NCBI GenBank assembly: GCA_003666385.1
Contig: QPIN01000053.1
Span: 1-55,523, forward strand
DNA: 55,523 bases
Direction of reading: 5' to 3'
Source: Methylococcales symbiont of Hymedesmia sp. n. MRB-2018
GTDB lineage: Bacteria; Pseudomonadota; Gammaproteobacteria; Methylococcales; Methylomonadaceae
Part shown: positions 43,602 to 52,083 of the stretch, piece by piece
Layout of the letters: the number at the start of each line of letters is the position of its first letter
Numbering within the stretch: position 1 is the first letter of the stretch
Notes under the pieces: model-generated
The model's input: the letters and a program-made list of their open reading frames with translations, nothing else
Databases searched by the model: none
What the model was told of the DNA's origin: nothing
Program-made: the position numbers and the translations under genes

Positions 43602-43631
43602 AAAAAAAGACCGTAGATTTCTCTACGATCC
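43602..43631 (-). terminator. Rho-independent terminator of the csrA-tRNA transcript
   Basis: On the minus strand GATCGTAGA-GAAA-TCTACGGTC forms a 9-bp stem (one G-T pair) with a stable GAAA loop, followed by seven T residues. It lies 10 nt beyond tRNA-Asn and closes the lysC/csrA-tRNA-Ser-tRNA-Arg-tRNA-Asn direction. Confidence 0.8.
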
Positions 43632-43641
43632 TCTTCATATA

Positions 43642-43717
43642 TGGCTCCCCCGGACGGGCTCGAACCGCCGACCTAGTGATTAACAGTCACCCGCTCTACC
43701 AACTGAGCTACAGGGGA
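43642..43717 (-). tRNA. tRNA-Asn (GTT)
   Basis: 76-nt cloverleaf. The acceptor TCCCCTG pairs with CGGGGGA (G-T tolerant), followed by TAGCTCAGTTGGTAGAG, CTGTTAATC with anticodon GTT, GGTCGGCGGTTCGAGCC, and encoded CCA. Confidence 0.96.
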
Positions 43718-43744
43718 AAAATACTTTTCTTCTTTTTACTTAAA

Positions 43745-43821
43745 TGGCGCGCCCGGAGAGATTCGAACTCCCGACCGCTCGGTTCGTAGCCGAGTACTCT
43801 ATCCAGCTGAGCTACGGGCGC
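43745..43821 (-). tRNA. tRNA-Arg (ACG)
   Basis: 77-nt cloverleaf. The acceptor GCGCCCG pairs with CGGGCGC, followed by TAGCTCAGCTGGATAGAG, CTACGAACC with anticodon ACG (A34 would be deaminated to inosine), GAGTTCGAATCTC, and encoded CCA. The order csrA-tRNA-Ser-tRNA-Arg is the same as in E. coli. Confidence 0.96.
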
Positions 43822-43892
43822 TTTATTCAACTCACCATTGTCGCTTTTAATATAAATTATGTCAAGCAACCGTTAAAACGGTATTTAAAATC

Positions 43893-43984
43893 TGGCGGAG
43901 AGTGAGGGATTCGAACCCTCGATGGGAGTTAAAGCCCATACTCCCTTAGCAGGGGAGCGCCTTCAGCCACTCGGCCAACTCTCC
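43893..43984 (-). tRNA. tRNA-Ser (GCT)
   Basis: 92-nt type II tRNA. The acceptor GGAGAGT pairs with ACTCTCC, the anticodon loop CTGCTAA has anticodon GCT, a long variable arm (GTATGGGCTTTAACTCCCATC) follows, the T arm is GGGTTCGAATCCC, and CCA is encoded. It starts 9 nt after the csrA stop, so it is probably processed from the csrA transcript. Confidence 0.96.
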
Positions 43985-43993
43985 TAAAACTAT

Positions 43994-44194
43994 TTAATCT
44001 TCAGAATCCGCTAAACCCGAAGATTCCGACTGTTCCTTTTTTATTCTTTCGTAAATTTCTTCTCTATGTACTGAAGTTTCTTTAGGTGCATTAATTCCAA
44101 TGCGAACCTGATTACCTTTCACCCCTAGAACAGTGACAGTAACATCATCACCTATCATTAAGGTTTCTCCTACTCGTCGAGTTAAGATAAGCAT
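43994..44194 (-). CDS. csrA: carbon storage regulator CsrA
   Basis: 66-residue RNA-binding dimer that represses or activates translation at GGA motifs and controls carbon storage. The product is [51 protein letters not shown] plus an acidic tail. The RNA-contact residues L4, R6 and R44 are present. I use ATG 44194 because the family starts MLILTRR; the frame opens earlier at 44209. The leader has GGAGGGAGA immediately upstream, which is both the ribosome-binding site and a possible CsrA autoregulatory target. Glycogen phosphorylase in this window would be a natural regulatory output. Confidence 0.96.
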   Translation of the reverse strand: MLILTRRVGETLMIGDDVTVTVLGVKGNQVRIGINAPKETSVHREEIYERIKKEQSESSGLADSED

Positions 44195-44232
44195 AATATC
44201 TCCCTCCATTTAAACCACCAACCAAGGGTGGC

Positions 44233-44238
44233 ATTATA
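44233..44238 (-). promoter_or_regulatory. predicted -10 box of csrA
   Basis: Minus-strand TATAAT at 44238-44233, followed by GCC and a short leader, about 40 nt before the csrA ATG. No convincing -35 hexamer lies at 16-18 nt, so activator or alternative-sigma dependence is possible. Confidence 0.4.
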
Positions 44239-44326
44239 TACAGCCCTATTCAAAAAATAAAGCCATAGCTAAATAAATCTGGGGCTATGAAGAATTGAAT
44301 GAGTAAATTCTGTAGAATTAGACAAT

Positions 44327-44336
44327 CCCCCCCCCC
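44327..44336. repeat. C10/G10 homopolymer tract
   Basis: Ten consecutive C residues in the 210-bp spacer between lysC and csrA, the longest such tract noticed in this AT-rich window. Tracts of this kind slip during replication. It lies about 90 bp upstream of the csrA -10 box. Confidence 0.8.
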
Positions 44337-44420
44337 ATTCCAAAGCAGATAAATAGCTCCGAAATATTTACCCTTGATAATTCAGTCAAAGAGTTTCACA
44401 TCCAACATAGACCCATAAAT

Positions 44421-45647
44421 TTAAACATTTTCTTTTTCTAGCCCAAAAGCTTCATGCAAGGCACGCACAGAAAGTTCTAAATACTTTTCATCAACTACGA
44501 CTGAAATTTTAATTTCTGACGTTGAAATCATTCTTATATTAATACCTTCATCCGCGAGAACTTTAAACATATTACTGGCAATCCCCGCATGAGAACGCAT
44601 GCCCACACCGACAATAGATATTTTTACAATACTATCATCACCTGTTACTTGTTTAGCCCCCAAATCTCGACAGACTTGCTTCAGCACTTCTTTGCTTTTT
44701 TGATAATCATTACGATGAACAGTAAAGGTGAAATCAGTGGTTGAATCAGCGGCAATATTCTGAATGATCATATCGACTTCAATGTTTTTGTCGGCGATAG
44801 GGCATAAAATTTTAGATGCAACACCAGGTAAATCAGGTACACCCGTTATGGTTAATTTAGCTTCATCACGGTTAAATGCAATAGCTGAAACTAAAGCTCT
44901 TTCCATTTGTGATTCCTCATAGGTAATCAATGTACCACCCCCCTCTTTAAATGAAGATAAGACTCGGAGTGCCACGTTATATTTCCCCGCAAATTCTACG
45001 GCTCTTATTTGTAATACTTTTGAACCCAAACTGGCCATTTCCAGCATTTCTTCAAAAGTAATTTTTTCTAATCTTCTGGCTTTAGGCTCCACTCTTGGAT
45101 CTGTAGTATAAACACCATCCACATCTGTATAGATATGACATTCATCTGCCTTTAAGGCAACAGCCAGCGCCACCGCAGTGGTATCCGACCCACCGCGACC
45201 TAGGGTGGTAATATTGCCTTTATCATCAATACCTTGAAAGCCTGCAACGACAACGACATTACCTTTCCCCAAGTCTGCCTTAATATTTTTATCATCAATC
45301 TCTCTAATCCGTGCTTTAGTGTGCATACTATCGGTTAAAATTCTCACTTGTCCACCGGTATAGGAACAAGCAGGACATCCCAAATCAATCAGCGCCATAC
45401 TTAACAAAGATATGGTGACCTGCTCTCCTGTTGAGAGTAATACATCCATTTCTCTATCAATAGGTTGCTGCTGCTGCATTTCTTTTGCTAAAGATGTTAA
45501 CCGATTAGTTTCACCACTCATTGCTGAAACAACAGCGACTATATCGTCGCCTTGATCGCGTGCTTGTTTAATTTTTTCAGCGACTGCTTTTATGCGTTCT
45601 ACAGAATCGACCGATGTACCACCAAATTTATATACAAATACTGCCAT
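44421..45647 (-). CDS. lysC: aspartokinase (lysine-sensitive alpha/beta type)
   Basis: First step of the aspartate family pathway. The 408-residue product opens VYKFGGTSVDSVERIKAVAEKI (P-loop-like KFGGTS), has FQGIDDKGNITTLGRGGSDTTAVALA near 130-155 and YTDVDGVYTTDPR near 172, and two C-terminal ACT domains (ITGVPDLPGVASKIL; VGVGMRSHAGIASNMFKVL). ACT domains suggest feedback by lysine or threonine. A second internal start for the beta subunit is possible in this family. It lies 13 nt from alaS, the alaS-lysC-csrA order of pseudomonads. Confidence 0.96.
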   Translation of the reverse strand: MAVFVYKFGGTSVDSVERIKAVAEKIKQARDQGDDIVAVVSAMSGETNRLTSLAKEMQQQQPIDREMDVLLSTGEQVTISLLSMALIDLGCPACSYTGGQVRILTDSMHTKARIREIDDKNIKADLGKGNVVVVAGFQGIDDKGNITTLGRGGSDTTAVALAVALKADECHIYTDVDGVYTTDPRVEPKARRLEKITFEEMLEMASLGSKVLQIRAVEFAGKYNVALRVLSSFKEGGGTLITYEESQMERALVSAIAFNRDEAKLTITGVPDLPGVASKILCPIADKNIEVDMIIQNIAADSTTDFTFTVHRNDYQKSKEVLKQVCRDLGAKQVTGDDSIVKISIVGVGMRSHAGIASNMFKVLADEGINIRMISTSEIKISVVVDEKYLELSVRALHEAFGLEKENV

Positions 45648-45660
45648 TTTTTTGTGTTAT

Positions 45661-48273
45661 TTAATCTTTTAACTGTGCCTCTACCCATAAAGGCACTTGT
45701 TTTAATGCTGCTTCTAAAGCAGAAGGGTCAGTGCCGCCTGCTTGTGCCATATCAGGTCTTCCTCCACCTTTTCCTCCCACCTTGGTCGCCACAGAATTGA
45801 CTAAATCACCTGCTTTGATACGTTTTGTTTGGTCTTTACTCACACCTGCTATCAAACTCACCTTACCGTCTTTTACTGTTGATAGAACAATAGCTGAGCT
45901 TTGCAATTTGTTTTTTAATTGATCCACCATGTCGCGTAATGATTTTGGGTCAACATCATTAAGTTTGACTGCTAATACTTTAATACCATTAATATCTACC
46001 GCCAGAGAGGCCAACTCATCTCCCTCTGAACTAGCTAATTTAGACTTTAAACGCTCCAGTTCTTTTTCTATCTGCTTGTTTTTTTCTATTAGCTGAAGCA
46101 CTTTATCTGAAGTTTTTTCTGTGGGGCTTTTTACTAACTCAGAAATTTTAGCGAGCATTTTATCTCGACTATCAATCCAGTCAATACACGATTTGCCAGT
46201 AACGGCTTCTATTCGCCTTACACCTGATGCCACACCCGTTTCACTAATGATCTTTAAACAACCAATATCGCCAGATCGCTTAACATGGGTACCAGCACAG
46301 AGTTCTGTTGAAAACTCACCTATTTTAAGCACCCGTACCTGGTCACCATATTTTTCACCAAATAAAGCCATAGCCCCTGCTTTTACAGCATCATCCTTGG
46401 TCATTACCTCAGATGAAACAGGATTATTCATCCGAATTTGATCATTCACAATATTTTCTATGACACTTATTTCTGTCGCTGTCATCGGTTCAAAATGAGA
46501 AAAATCAAAACGTAAGCGTTCTGGGTTAACTAATGAGCCTTTCTGAGTGACATGATCGCCTAATATTTGACGTAATGCGGCATGTAATATATGTGTTGCT
46601 GAATGATTTAATTCTGTCGCTTTTCTATCATCCACGTTAACCGAAACATGACATTGTTTTCCGCAATTTATTTCACCTTGGGTCACAAAGCCTTTATGCA
46701 GAAAAAGATTACCCCCTTGTTTTTGCGTGTCTCTAACTTCAAAAACAGCATTATCAAGTTCAATACGTCCATTGTCTCCTACTTGCCCACCCGATTCAGC
46801 ATAAAAGGGGGTTTGGTCTAATATAACAACACCTTCTTCTGCTTCTTTTAGTTGCTGAACAGCTTCACCTTTTACAAACAAGCCCACAATTTTAGCTCTC
46901 CCAGTTAAATCCTGATAACCGGTAAAATCGGTATGACCATCATGTTTGATATCTTGATCATAGTCTGCATCAAACTTGCCACCCGCTCTTGCTCGTTCAC
47001 GTTGGGCAGCCATTTCAACTTCAAAACCTGCATGATCAACCGTTAGTTTTTGCTCTCTGGCATAATCAGCGGTTAAATCAACAGGAAAACCGTAGGTGTC
47101 ATATAAAAGGAAAACAATAGCACCAGAAATAACTTTACCTTCTATTCTAGCAACACAGTTTTCTAGTATTTTCATACCTTGCTCTAAGGTTTCGGAAAAA
47201 CGTTGTTCTTCATTCCTTAATACAGCTTCAACCTGTTTTTGTTCTTGTTTTATTTCGGGGAAGGCCTCACCCATTTCTTCAACTAAAGGGGCAACCAATT
47301 TATAGAAAAACACATCATTAATTCCTAAACGGTAACCATGTCGAATAGCTCGTCGAATAATGCGCCTCAGCACATACCCACGCCCTTCATTAGAAGGCAA
47401 AACGCCATCCACCACCATAAAAGCAGATGAGCGAATATGATCAGCTATGACTCTTAAGGAACTATTGGTTAAATCGTTTGTAGCGGTTAATTCAGCTGCT
47501 ACTTTTAGCAGGTTTTGGAATAGATCAATTTCATAATTATTATGTACACCTTGTAGTATCGCAGCCATGCGTTCCAATCCCATACCTGTATCTACTGAAG
47601 GTGCAGGTAAAGGATGTAATTCACCAGATTTATCACGGTCATATTGCATAAAAACCAGATTCCAGATTTCTATATATCTATCGCCATCTTCCTCTGGCGT
47701 TCCTGGTGGACCTCCAGCAATATCTTCACCATGATCGTAGAAAATTTCTGTACAAGGCCCACAAGGCCCTACATCACCCATCGACCAAAAATTATCTTTC
47801 TCACCAATTCTTGAAAATCGTGATGTGTCAATTTTTATATCTTCTAGCCAGATAGTCTCTGCTTCGTTATCTTCATTAAAAACTGTTACCCATAATTTTT
47901 CAGCAGGAATCTCCAGTTCTTTGGTTAAAAAATCCCAAGCAAAATGAATCGCGTCTTTTTTGAAATAATCACCGAAACTAAAATTACCCAACATTTCAAA
48001 AAAAGTATGATGCCTTGCTGTATAGCCAACATTTTCTAGGTCATTATGCTTACCCCCTGCTCGCACACAGCGTTGTGTTGTGGTGACACACGTATAACTA
48101 CGTTTCTCCCGCCCTAAAAAAACATCTTTAAAAGGCACCATGCCTGCATTAGTAAATAGCAAGGTGGGGTCATTCCTTGGCACCAGTGAACTAGAGCTTT
48201 GTACAGAATGCCCACGTTGTTCAAAAAACGATAAGAAGGCAGCACGCAATTCTGCGCTGGTCATTTTTTTCAT
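45661..48273 (-). CDS. alaS: alanyl-tRNA synthetase
   Basis: 870-residue class II synthetase. It has [18 protein letters not shown] (residues 4-21), motif 1-2 segments ([39 protein letters not shown]), the editing domain with HxxxH in [13 protein letters not shown] near 558-570 and the CxxxH of ELCAGTHV near 665, and a C-terminal C-Ala domain with [11 protein letters not shown] near 845. Complete and standard. It is co-directional with recA-recX upstream and lysC downstream. Confidence 0.97.
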   Translation of the reverse strand: MKKMTSAELRAAFLSFFEQRGHSVQSSSSLVPRNDPTLLFTNAGMVPFKDVFLGREKRSYTCVTTTQRCVRAGGKHNDLENVGYTARHHTFFEMLGNFSFGDYFKKDAIHFAWDFLTKELEIPAEKLWVTVFNEDNEAETIWLEDIKIDTSRFSRIGEKDNFWSMGDVGPCGPCTEIFYDHGEDIAGGPPGTPEEDGDRYIEIWNLVFMQYDRDKSGELHPLPAPSVDTGMGLERMAAILQGVHNNYEIDLFQNLLKVAAELTATNDLTNSSLRVIADHIRSSAFMVVDGVLPSNEGRGYVLRRIIRRAIRHGYRLGINDVFFYKLVAPLVEEMGEAFPEIKQEQKQVEAVLRNEEQRFSETLEQGMKILENCVARIEGKVISGAIVFLLYDTYGFPVDLTADYAREQKLTVDHAGFEVEMAAQRERARAGGKFDADYDQDIKHDGHTDFTGYQDLTGRAKIVGLFVKGEAVQQLKEAEEGVVILDQTPFYAESGGQVGDNGRIELDNAVFEVRDTQKQGGNLFLHKGFVTQGEINCGKQCHVSVNVDDRKATELNHSATHILHAALRQILGDHVTQKGSLVNPERLRFDFSHFEPMTATEISVIENIVNDQIRMNNPVSSEVMTKDDAVKAGAMALFGEKYGDQVRVLKIGEFSTELCAGTHVKRSGDIGCLKIISETGVASGVRRIEAVTGKSCIDWIDSRDKMLAKISELVKSPTEKTSDKVLQLIEKNKQIEKELERLKSKLASSEGDELASLAVDINGIKVLAVKLNDVDPKSLRDMVDQLKNKLQSSAIVLSTVKDGKVSLIAGVSKDQTKRIKAGDLVNSVATKVGGKGGGRPDMAQAGGTDPSALEAALKQVPLWVEAQLKD

Positions 48274-48295
48274 AATTTTAAAAAGTTACTACATC

Positions 48296-48775
48296 TTAGA
48301 AACGATCTTTATTCTCGATTCTTTGAAAAAATTTCATTATCATTTCGCCACTAAAACCGCGTTGCAATAAAAAACGGCTTCGTTTCATTCTTTCTGAATC
48401 TGTTATCATCACGTCTTCAGCATATTTCTTGCTATACGCCTGCTCAAGTATTTCAAGCCAATCATCAGCGAGTTCTAATAAAACAGCTTCTAAGTCAATG
48501 CTTTGAATACCGTGTTTTTGAATATCAGCTTTAATCTTGATAGGACCAAAGCCTTTTTTAATTCTGTGTCTGGCATAGCTTTCAAAAAATCGTTGATCGC
48601 TTTGCCAGCCCTGTTGCTTTAAAGCATCAATAACACCTTGAGTTTGGCTATGATCAAACCCTCTTAGTGCTAATTTATCTCTTAATTCTTTTTGGCTATG
48701 CTCTCTTCGTGTTAACAAACGTAAGCAAATTTCTTTGATTTCTTTGCTTTCCTGTGAGAGTTCAATAGATGTCAA
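48296..48775 (-). CDS. recX: regulatory protein RecX
   Basis: 159-residue inhibitor that caps RecA filament growth. The three-helix RecX repeats are visible: CLRLLTRREHSQKELRDKLALRGF near 16-40, VIDALKQQGWQSDQRFFESYARHRIKKGFGPIKIKADIQKHGI near 48-90, and RSRFLLQRGFSGEMIMKFF near 135. It begins directly after the recA stop, the usual recA-recX pairing. Confidence 0.93.
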   Translation of the reverse strand: MTSIELSQESKEIKEICLRLLTRREHSQKELRDKLALRGFDHSQTQGVIDALKQQGWQSDQRFFESYARHRIKKGFGPIKIKADIQKHGIQSIDLEAVLLELADDWLEILEQAYSKKYAEDVMITDSERMKRSRFLLQRGFSGEMIMKFFQRIENKDRF

Positions 48776-49804
48776 CTATGATGGCTCTGAATCTGTTGTC
48801 TTTGAGCCATTATTAGTTGCAAAAACTTCAGCACGAATTTTTGCTTCAATTTCCTTGGCTTTTGCTGGGTTATCGACCAGGTATTTTTTAACATTGTCTT
48901 TACCCTGACCAATTTTTTCGTTGCTATAGCTGTACCAGGAGCCTGCTTTCTGCACAAACCCATACTTTACGCCTAGATCAACCAGTTCCCCCATAAATGA
49001 AACACCTTCACCATAAAGAATTTCAAATTCAGCTTGTTTAAAAGGGGGTGCTATTTTATTTTTAACGACTTTAACGCGGGTATCGTTGCCAATAATTTCA
49101 TCACCTTTTTTAATAGCACCTATACGACGGATATCCAAACGCACTGAAGCATAAAACTTTAGTGCATTACCACCTGTGGTGGTTTCAGGATTACCAAACA
49201 TGACACCAATTTTCATCCGTAACTGATTAATAAAAATAACCAAAGTATTAGATCGTTTGATATTGGATGTTAATTTTCTTAACGCCTGAGACATTAATCG
49301 TGCCTGTAATCCCATATGCGAGTCGCCCATATCGCCTTCAATTTCAGCTTTAGGCGTTAAAGCGGCGACAGAATCTATCACAATCATATCTACCGCACCA
49401 GAACGGACTAACATATCAGTAATTTCCAGTGCTTGTTCCCCAGTATCAGGTTGTGAAATTAAAAGATCATCAATATTAATACCGATTTTTTCAGCATAAG
49501 CAGGGTCAAGTGCATGTTCAGCATCTATAAATGCTGCAGTTCCACCCATTTTTTGTATTTGTGCAATCGTTTCTAGGGTCATCGTTGTTTTACCTGATGA
49601 CTCAGGACCATATATTTCTACAATTCGTCCACGAGGCAAACCACCCACGCCCAATGCAATATCAAGAGATAAAGATCCTGTTGAAACGACTTCAATGCCT
49701 TTAGCAGAAGATACGTCACCCATACGCATAACAGAGCCTTTACCAAACTGTTTTTCAATTTGCATCAAGGCTGCGCCTAGTGCCTTTTTCTTATTTTCGT
49801 CCAT
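48776..49804 (-). CDS. recA: recombinase RecA
   Basis: 342-residue recombinase. Walker [14 protein letters not shown] at about 65-77, Walker [38 protein letters not shown] near 138-175, the L2 loop [31 protein letters not shown] near 196-226, and an acidic tail ending in SEPS. A GGAGA ribosome-binding site lies 8 nt upstream. In the 200 bp upstream I found no canonical CTGT-N8-ACAG LexA box, so any SOS control uses a different operator. Confidence 0.98.
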   Translation of the reverse strand: MDENKKKALGAALMQIEKQFGKGSVMRMGDVSSAKGIEVVSTGSLSLDIALGVGGLPRGRIVEIYGPESSGKTTMTLETIAQIQKMGGTAAFIDAEHALDPAYAEKIGINIDDLLISQPDTGEQALEITDMLVRSGAVDMIVIDSVAALTPKAEIEGDMGDSHMGLQARLMSQALRKLTSNIKRSNTLVIFINQLRMKIGVMFGNPETTTGGNALKFYASVRLDIRRIGAIKKGDEIIGNDTRVKVVKNKIAPPFKQAEFEILYGEGVSFMGELVDLGVKYGFVQKAGSWYSYSNEKIGQGKDNVKKYLVDNPAKAKEIEAKIRAEVFATNNGSKTTDSEPS

Positions 49805-50043
49805 TTTGTGTCTCCGTTTAAGTATTTAGCCAACAAGTCAGGATCATCTTTATGCCTGAACAATAAATTAAGCTCGCTATTATCACACAATGACCTGCCA
49901 TGAAACTAGCTTTTGATAACAAACTTCTATATAAAGAATATATCTACGGCAATCACCTTGCTTTAACTTGGGGAAATTCAATTTTTTACCTTTTTCTTTT
50001 AATTTGAATTATGAAAACAATCCTGCTGGCATCTGTAAAAATA

Positions 50044-51219
50044 ATGCTTAAAAAAAGCTTGCTATTAACTGTGCTTTTTTCATCTTCTATAGCTTCTGCT
50101 ACAGACCAAGAATTATTAGATACTTTATTTCAAAACGGTGTTTTAAATAAAATGCAATATGATAATTTGTCTAAAAAAACAGCAAAAAAAGAGGCTGAAA
50201 TAATGAGTCCAGCCATAACAAAAGCTTTAGACTGGGCGACCCGTATTAAGCTTTCTGGTGACTTCCGTTTTAGACATGAAAACATAGATAAAAATGATGC
50301 TGACGGTGTTCATCAGTCACGTCAACGTATCCGCGCTCGTCTAAAAGTAGCTGCTAAGGTAAATGATAATGTCGATGTTGGTTTCCGCCTAGTAACGGGG
50401 GGAGGAAATACATCAGCCAATGAATCTTTAGAGGGATCATTCACCGGCAAAAAAGTTTTTTTCGACAGAGCTTATCTTAGCTGGCGTCCAAGTTTTGCTA
50501 ATGGTTTAACAACTACTTTTGGTAAATTCAAACAGCCTTGGTACAACGCTTCTACCCACGGTTTAATATGGGATAGTGATGTCAATCCTGAAGGCGCAGC
50601 CTTAAGCTATAAAACAACGGCAGGTTCAGTAAAGCTTACTGCAACAGGAGGCTATTTTATTCTCGAAGATGGCGACATTGTTAAAGGAGACGCTAAAAAC
50701 GATGGCTTTAGTGATGATTTGAATATGTATCATGCTGGGATCAGTGGCTCTATGCAAATTACTGATTCCATTAAAGGGAGATTAGGATCTAATGCCTATA
50801 TCTATAATAATGAAAGTGAAAAAGGTGAATTTAAAGATGATAATGCTATCGAAATATACGAAGTAGCCAGTCGATTTGATTTTGACACAGCCTTACTACC
50901 GCTTTATGTTTACGCCCAATATGCAAAAAATGCTTCGGCTAAAGATGGCAAAGATAGCGCATGGCTAGCTGGTTTTGGAGCAAAATTGGGCGCGTTTAAA
51001 ATGGATTACAATTATCGTGATACGCAGGAATTTGCTGTAGCAGATACCTTTAATGATGGCGATTTTGCAACTGGAAACACTGCTGCCAGAGGTCACAAAG
51101 TTAAATTAGCTTACGCAATCAGCAAAAATTTTGCAGCAGCTATGGCGTATTATGCAGCCGAAGAATACAGTGGCACTAACATTGATACCCTTCAACTTGA
51201 TTTAAAAGCTAAATTCTAA
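50044..51219 (+). CDS. outer-membrane porin-like protein
   Basis: 391 residues from ATG 50044 (an earlier ATG at 50011 is possible). Signal peptide MLKKSLLLTVLFSSSIASA, then TDQELLDTLFQNGVLNKMQYDNLSKK, an SLH-like or oligomerisation helix, then a beta-barrel body beginning IKLSGDFRFRHENIDKNDADGVHQSRQRIRARLKVAAKV. Alternating strands continue to the end, which terminates in a phenylalanine (LQLDLKAKF), the outer-membrane sorting signal. This resembles the putative-porin (Porin_5-type) family. The substrate is unknown. The HAD hydrolase follows 40 nt later. Confidence 0.82.
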   Translation: MLKKSLLLTVLFSSSIASATDQELLDTLFQNGVLNKMQYDNLSKKTAKKEAEIMSPAITKALDWATRIKLSGDFRFRHENIDKNDADGVHQSRQRIRARLKVAAKVNDNVDVGFRLVTGGGNTSANESLEGSFTGKKVFFDRAYLSWRPSFANGLTTTFGKFKQPWYNASTHGLIWDSDVNPEGAALSYKTTAGSVKLTATGGYFILEDGDIVKGDAKNDGFSDDLNMYHAGISGSMQITDSIKGRLGSNAYIYNNESEKGEFKDDNAIEIYEVASRFDFDTALLPLYVYAQYAKNASAKDGKDSAWLAGFGAKLGAFKMDYNYRDTQEFAVADTFNDGDFATGNTAARGHKVKLAYAISKNFAAAMAYYAAEEYSGTNIDTLQLDLKAKF

Positions 51220-51259
51220 AGCGGTTATAGTTAAAAAGTTAAGTAACGAGATTTAACAG

Positions 51260-52048
51260 ATGAAACAATCAATTATTTATGCCTTAGATTTTGATGGTGT
51301 GATTTGCGACAGTGTATTGGAAACTGGAATTTCGGGCTGGAAAGCTGCATTTGATTTATGGGATGACATTAAAATAGCCATGCCCTCTCAGCAAATAATA
51401 AATGATTTTCGTGTAGTAAGACCTATTATGGGTACAGGTTATGAAGCTATTTTAATCAATAAAATGTTACATGATGGAGTCAGTAGTGAGTCTATATTGA
51501 AAGACTTCGATAGCAAAAAAAATGATCTGATGAAAGCATCCAGGCTAAACATTGATGCGTTGAAAAAATTATATGGTGAAACACGAGATGTCTGGATTAA
51601 AGACAATATTGATGAGTGGGTAGAGAAAAACCCGTTATTCCCCAGCATGGCAGAAAAATTGCGGCGTTTAACCGACAGAGGGGTTTGGTATATAGTAACG
51701 ACAAAACAAGAGCGTTTTGTAAAATGGATACTCAGTGCTAATAATGTGCAAATTCCAGATGAAAGAATTTATGGGCTCGATAGAAAACAAAGCAAACAAA
51801 ACACTTTAATTGATTTACTTAAAAAACATCCCGATCAACAAATGTATTTTGTTGAAGATATGCTTTCCTCTCTACTTGAGGTAAAAAGTAATCGTCAATT
51901 ACAATCCGTCAAATTGCTTTTTGCCCCTTGGGGTTATAATACGGCGCAAGATAGGTTGTATGCAAAAAACTTAAATATAGAATGGGTGAATTTTGATGAC
52001 TTTCTTGAGGAATTAGATACCGATCTATATTGTGAGAACTCAGCATAA
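51260..52048 (+). CDS. HAD-superfamily hydrolase
   Basis: 262-residue phosphatase-like protein. Motif I is YALDFDGVICDS near 8-19 (nucleophile and acid/base Asp), motif II is the threonine in YIVTTKQ near 145, motif III lysine follows in FVKWILSANN, and motif IV is YFVEDMLSSLLEV near 197. A helical cap fills about 20-125. The substrate cannot be read from sequence. The last codons (ENSA stop) coincide with a match to the end of the IS5-like MITE (52034-52049). Confidence 0.8.
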   Translation: MKQSIIYALDFDGVICDSVLETGISGWKAAFDLWDDIKIAMPSQQIINDFRVVRPIMGTGYEAILINKMLHDGVSSESILKDFDSKKNDLMKASRLNIDALKKLYGETRDVWIKDNIDEWVEKNPLFPSMAEKLRRLTDRGVWYIVTTKQERFVKWILSANNVQIPDERIYGLDRKQSKQNTLIDLLKKHPDQQMYFVEDMLSSLLEVKSNRQLQSVKLLFAPWGYNTAQDRLYAKNLNIEWVNFDDFLEELDTDLYCENSA

Positions 52049-52083
52049 CCATAATTAATTGAAATTTTAAGAATATAACTCTC

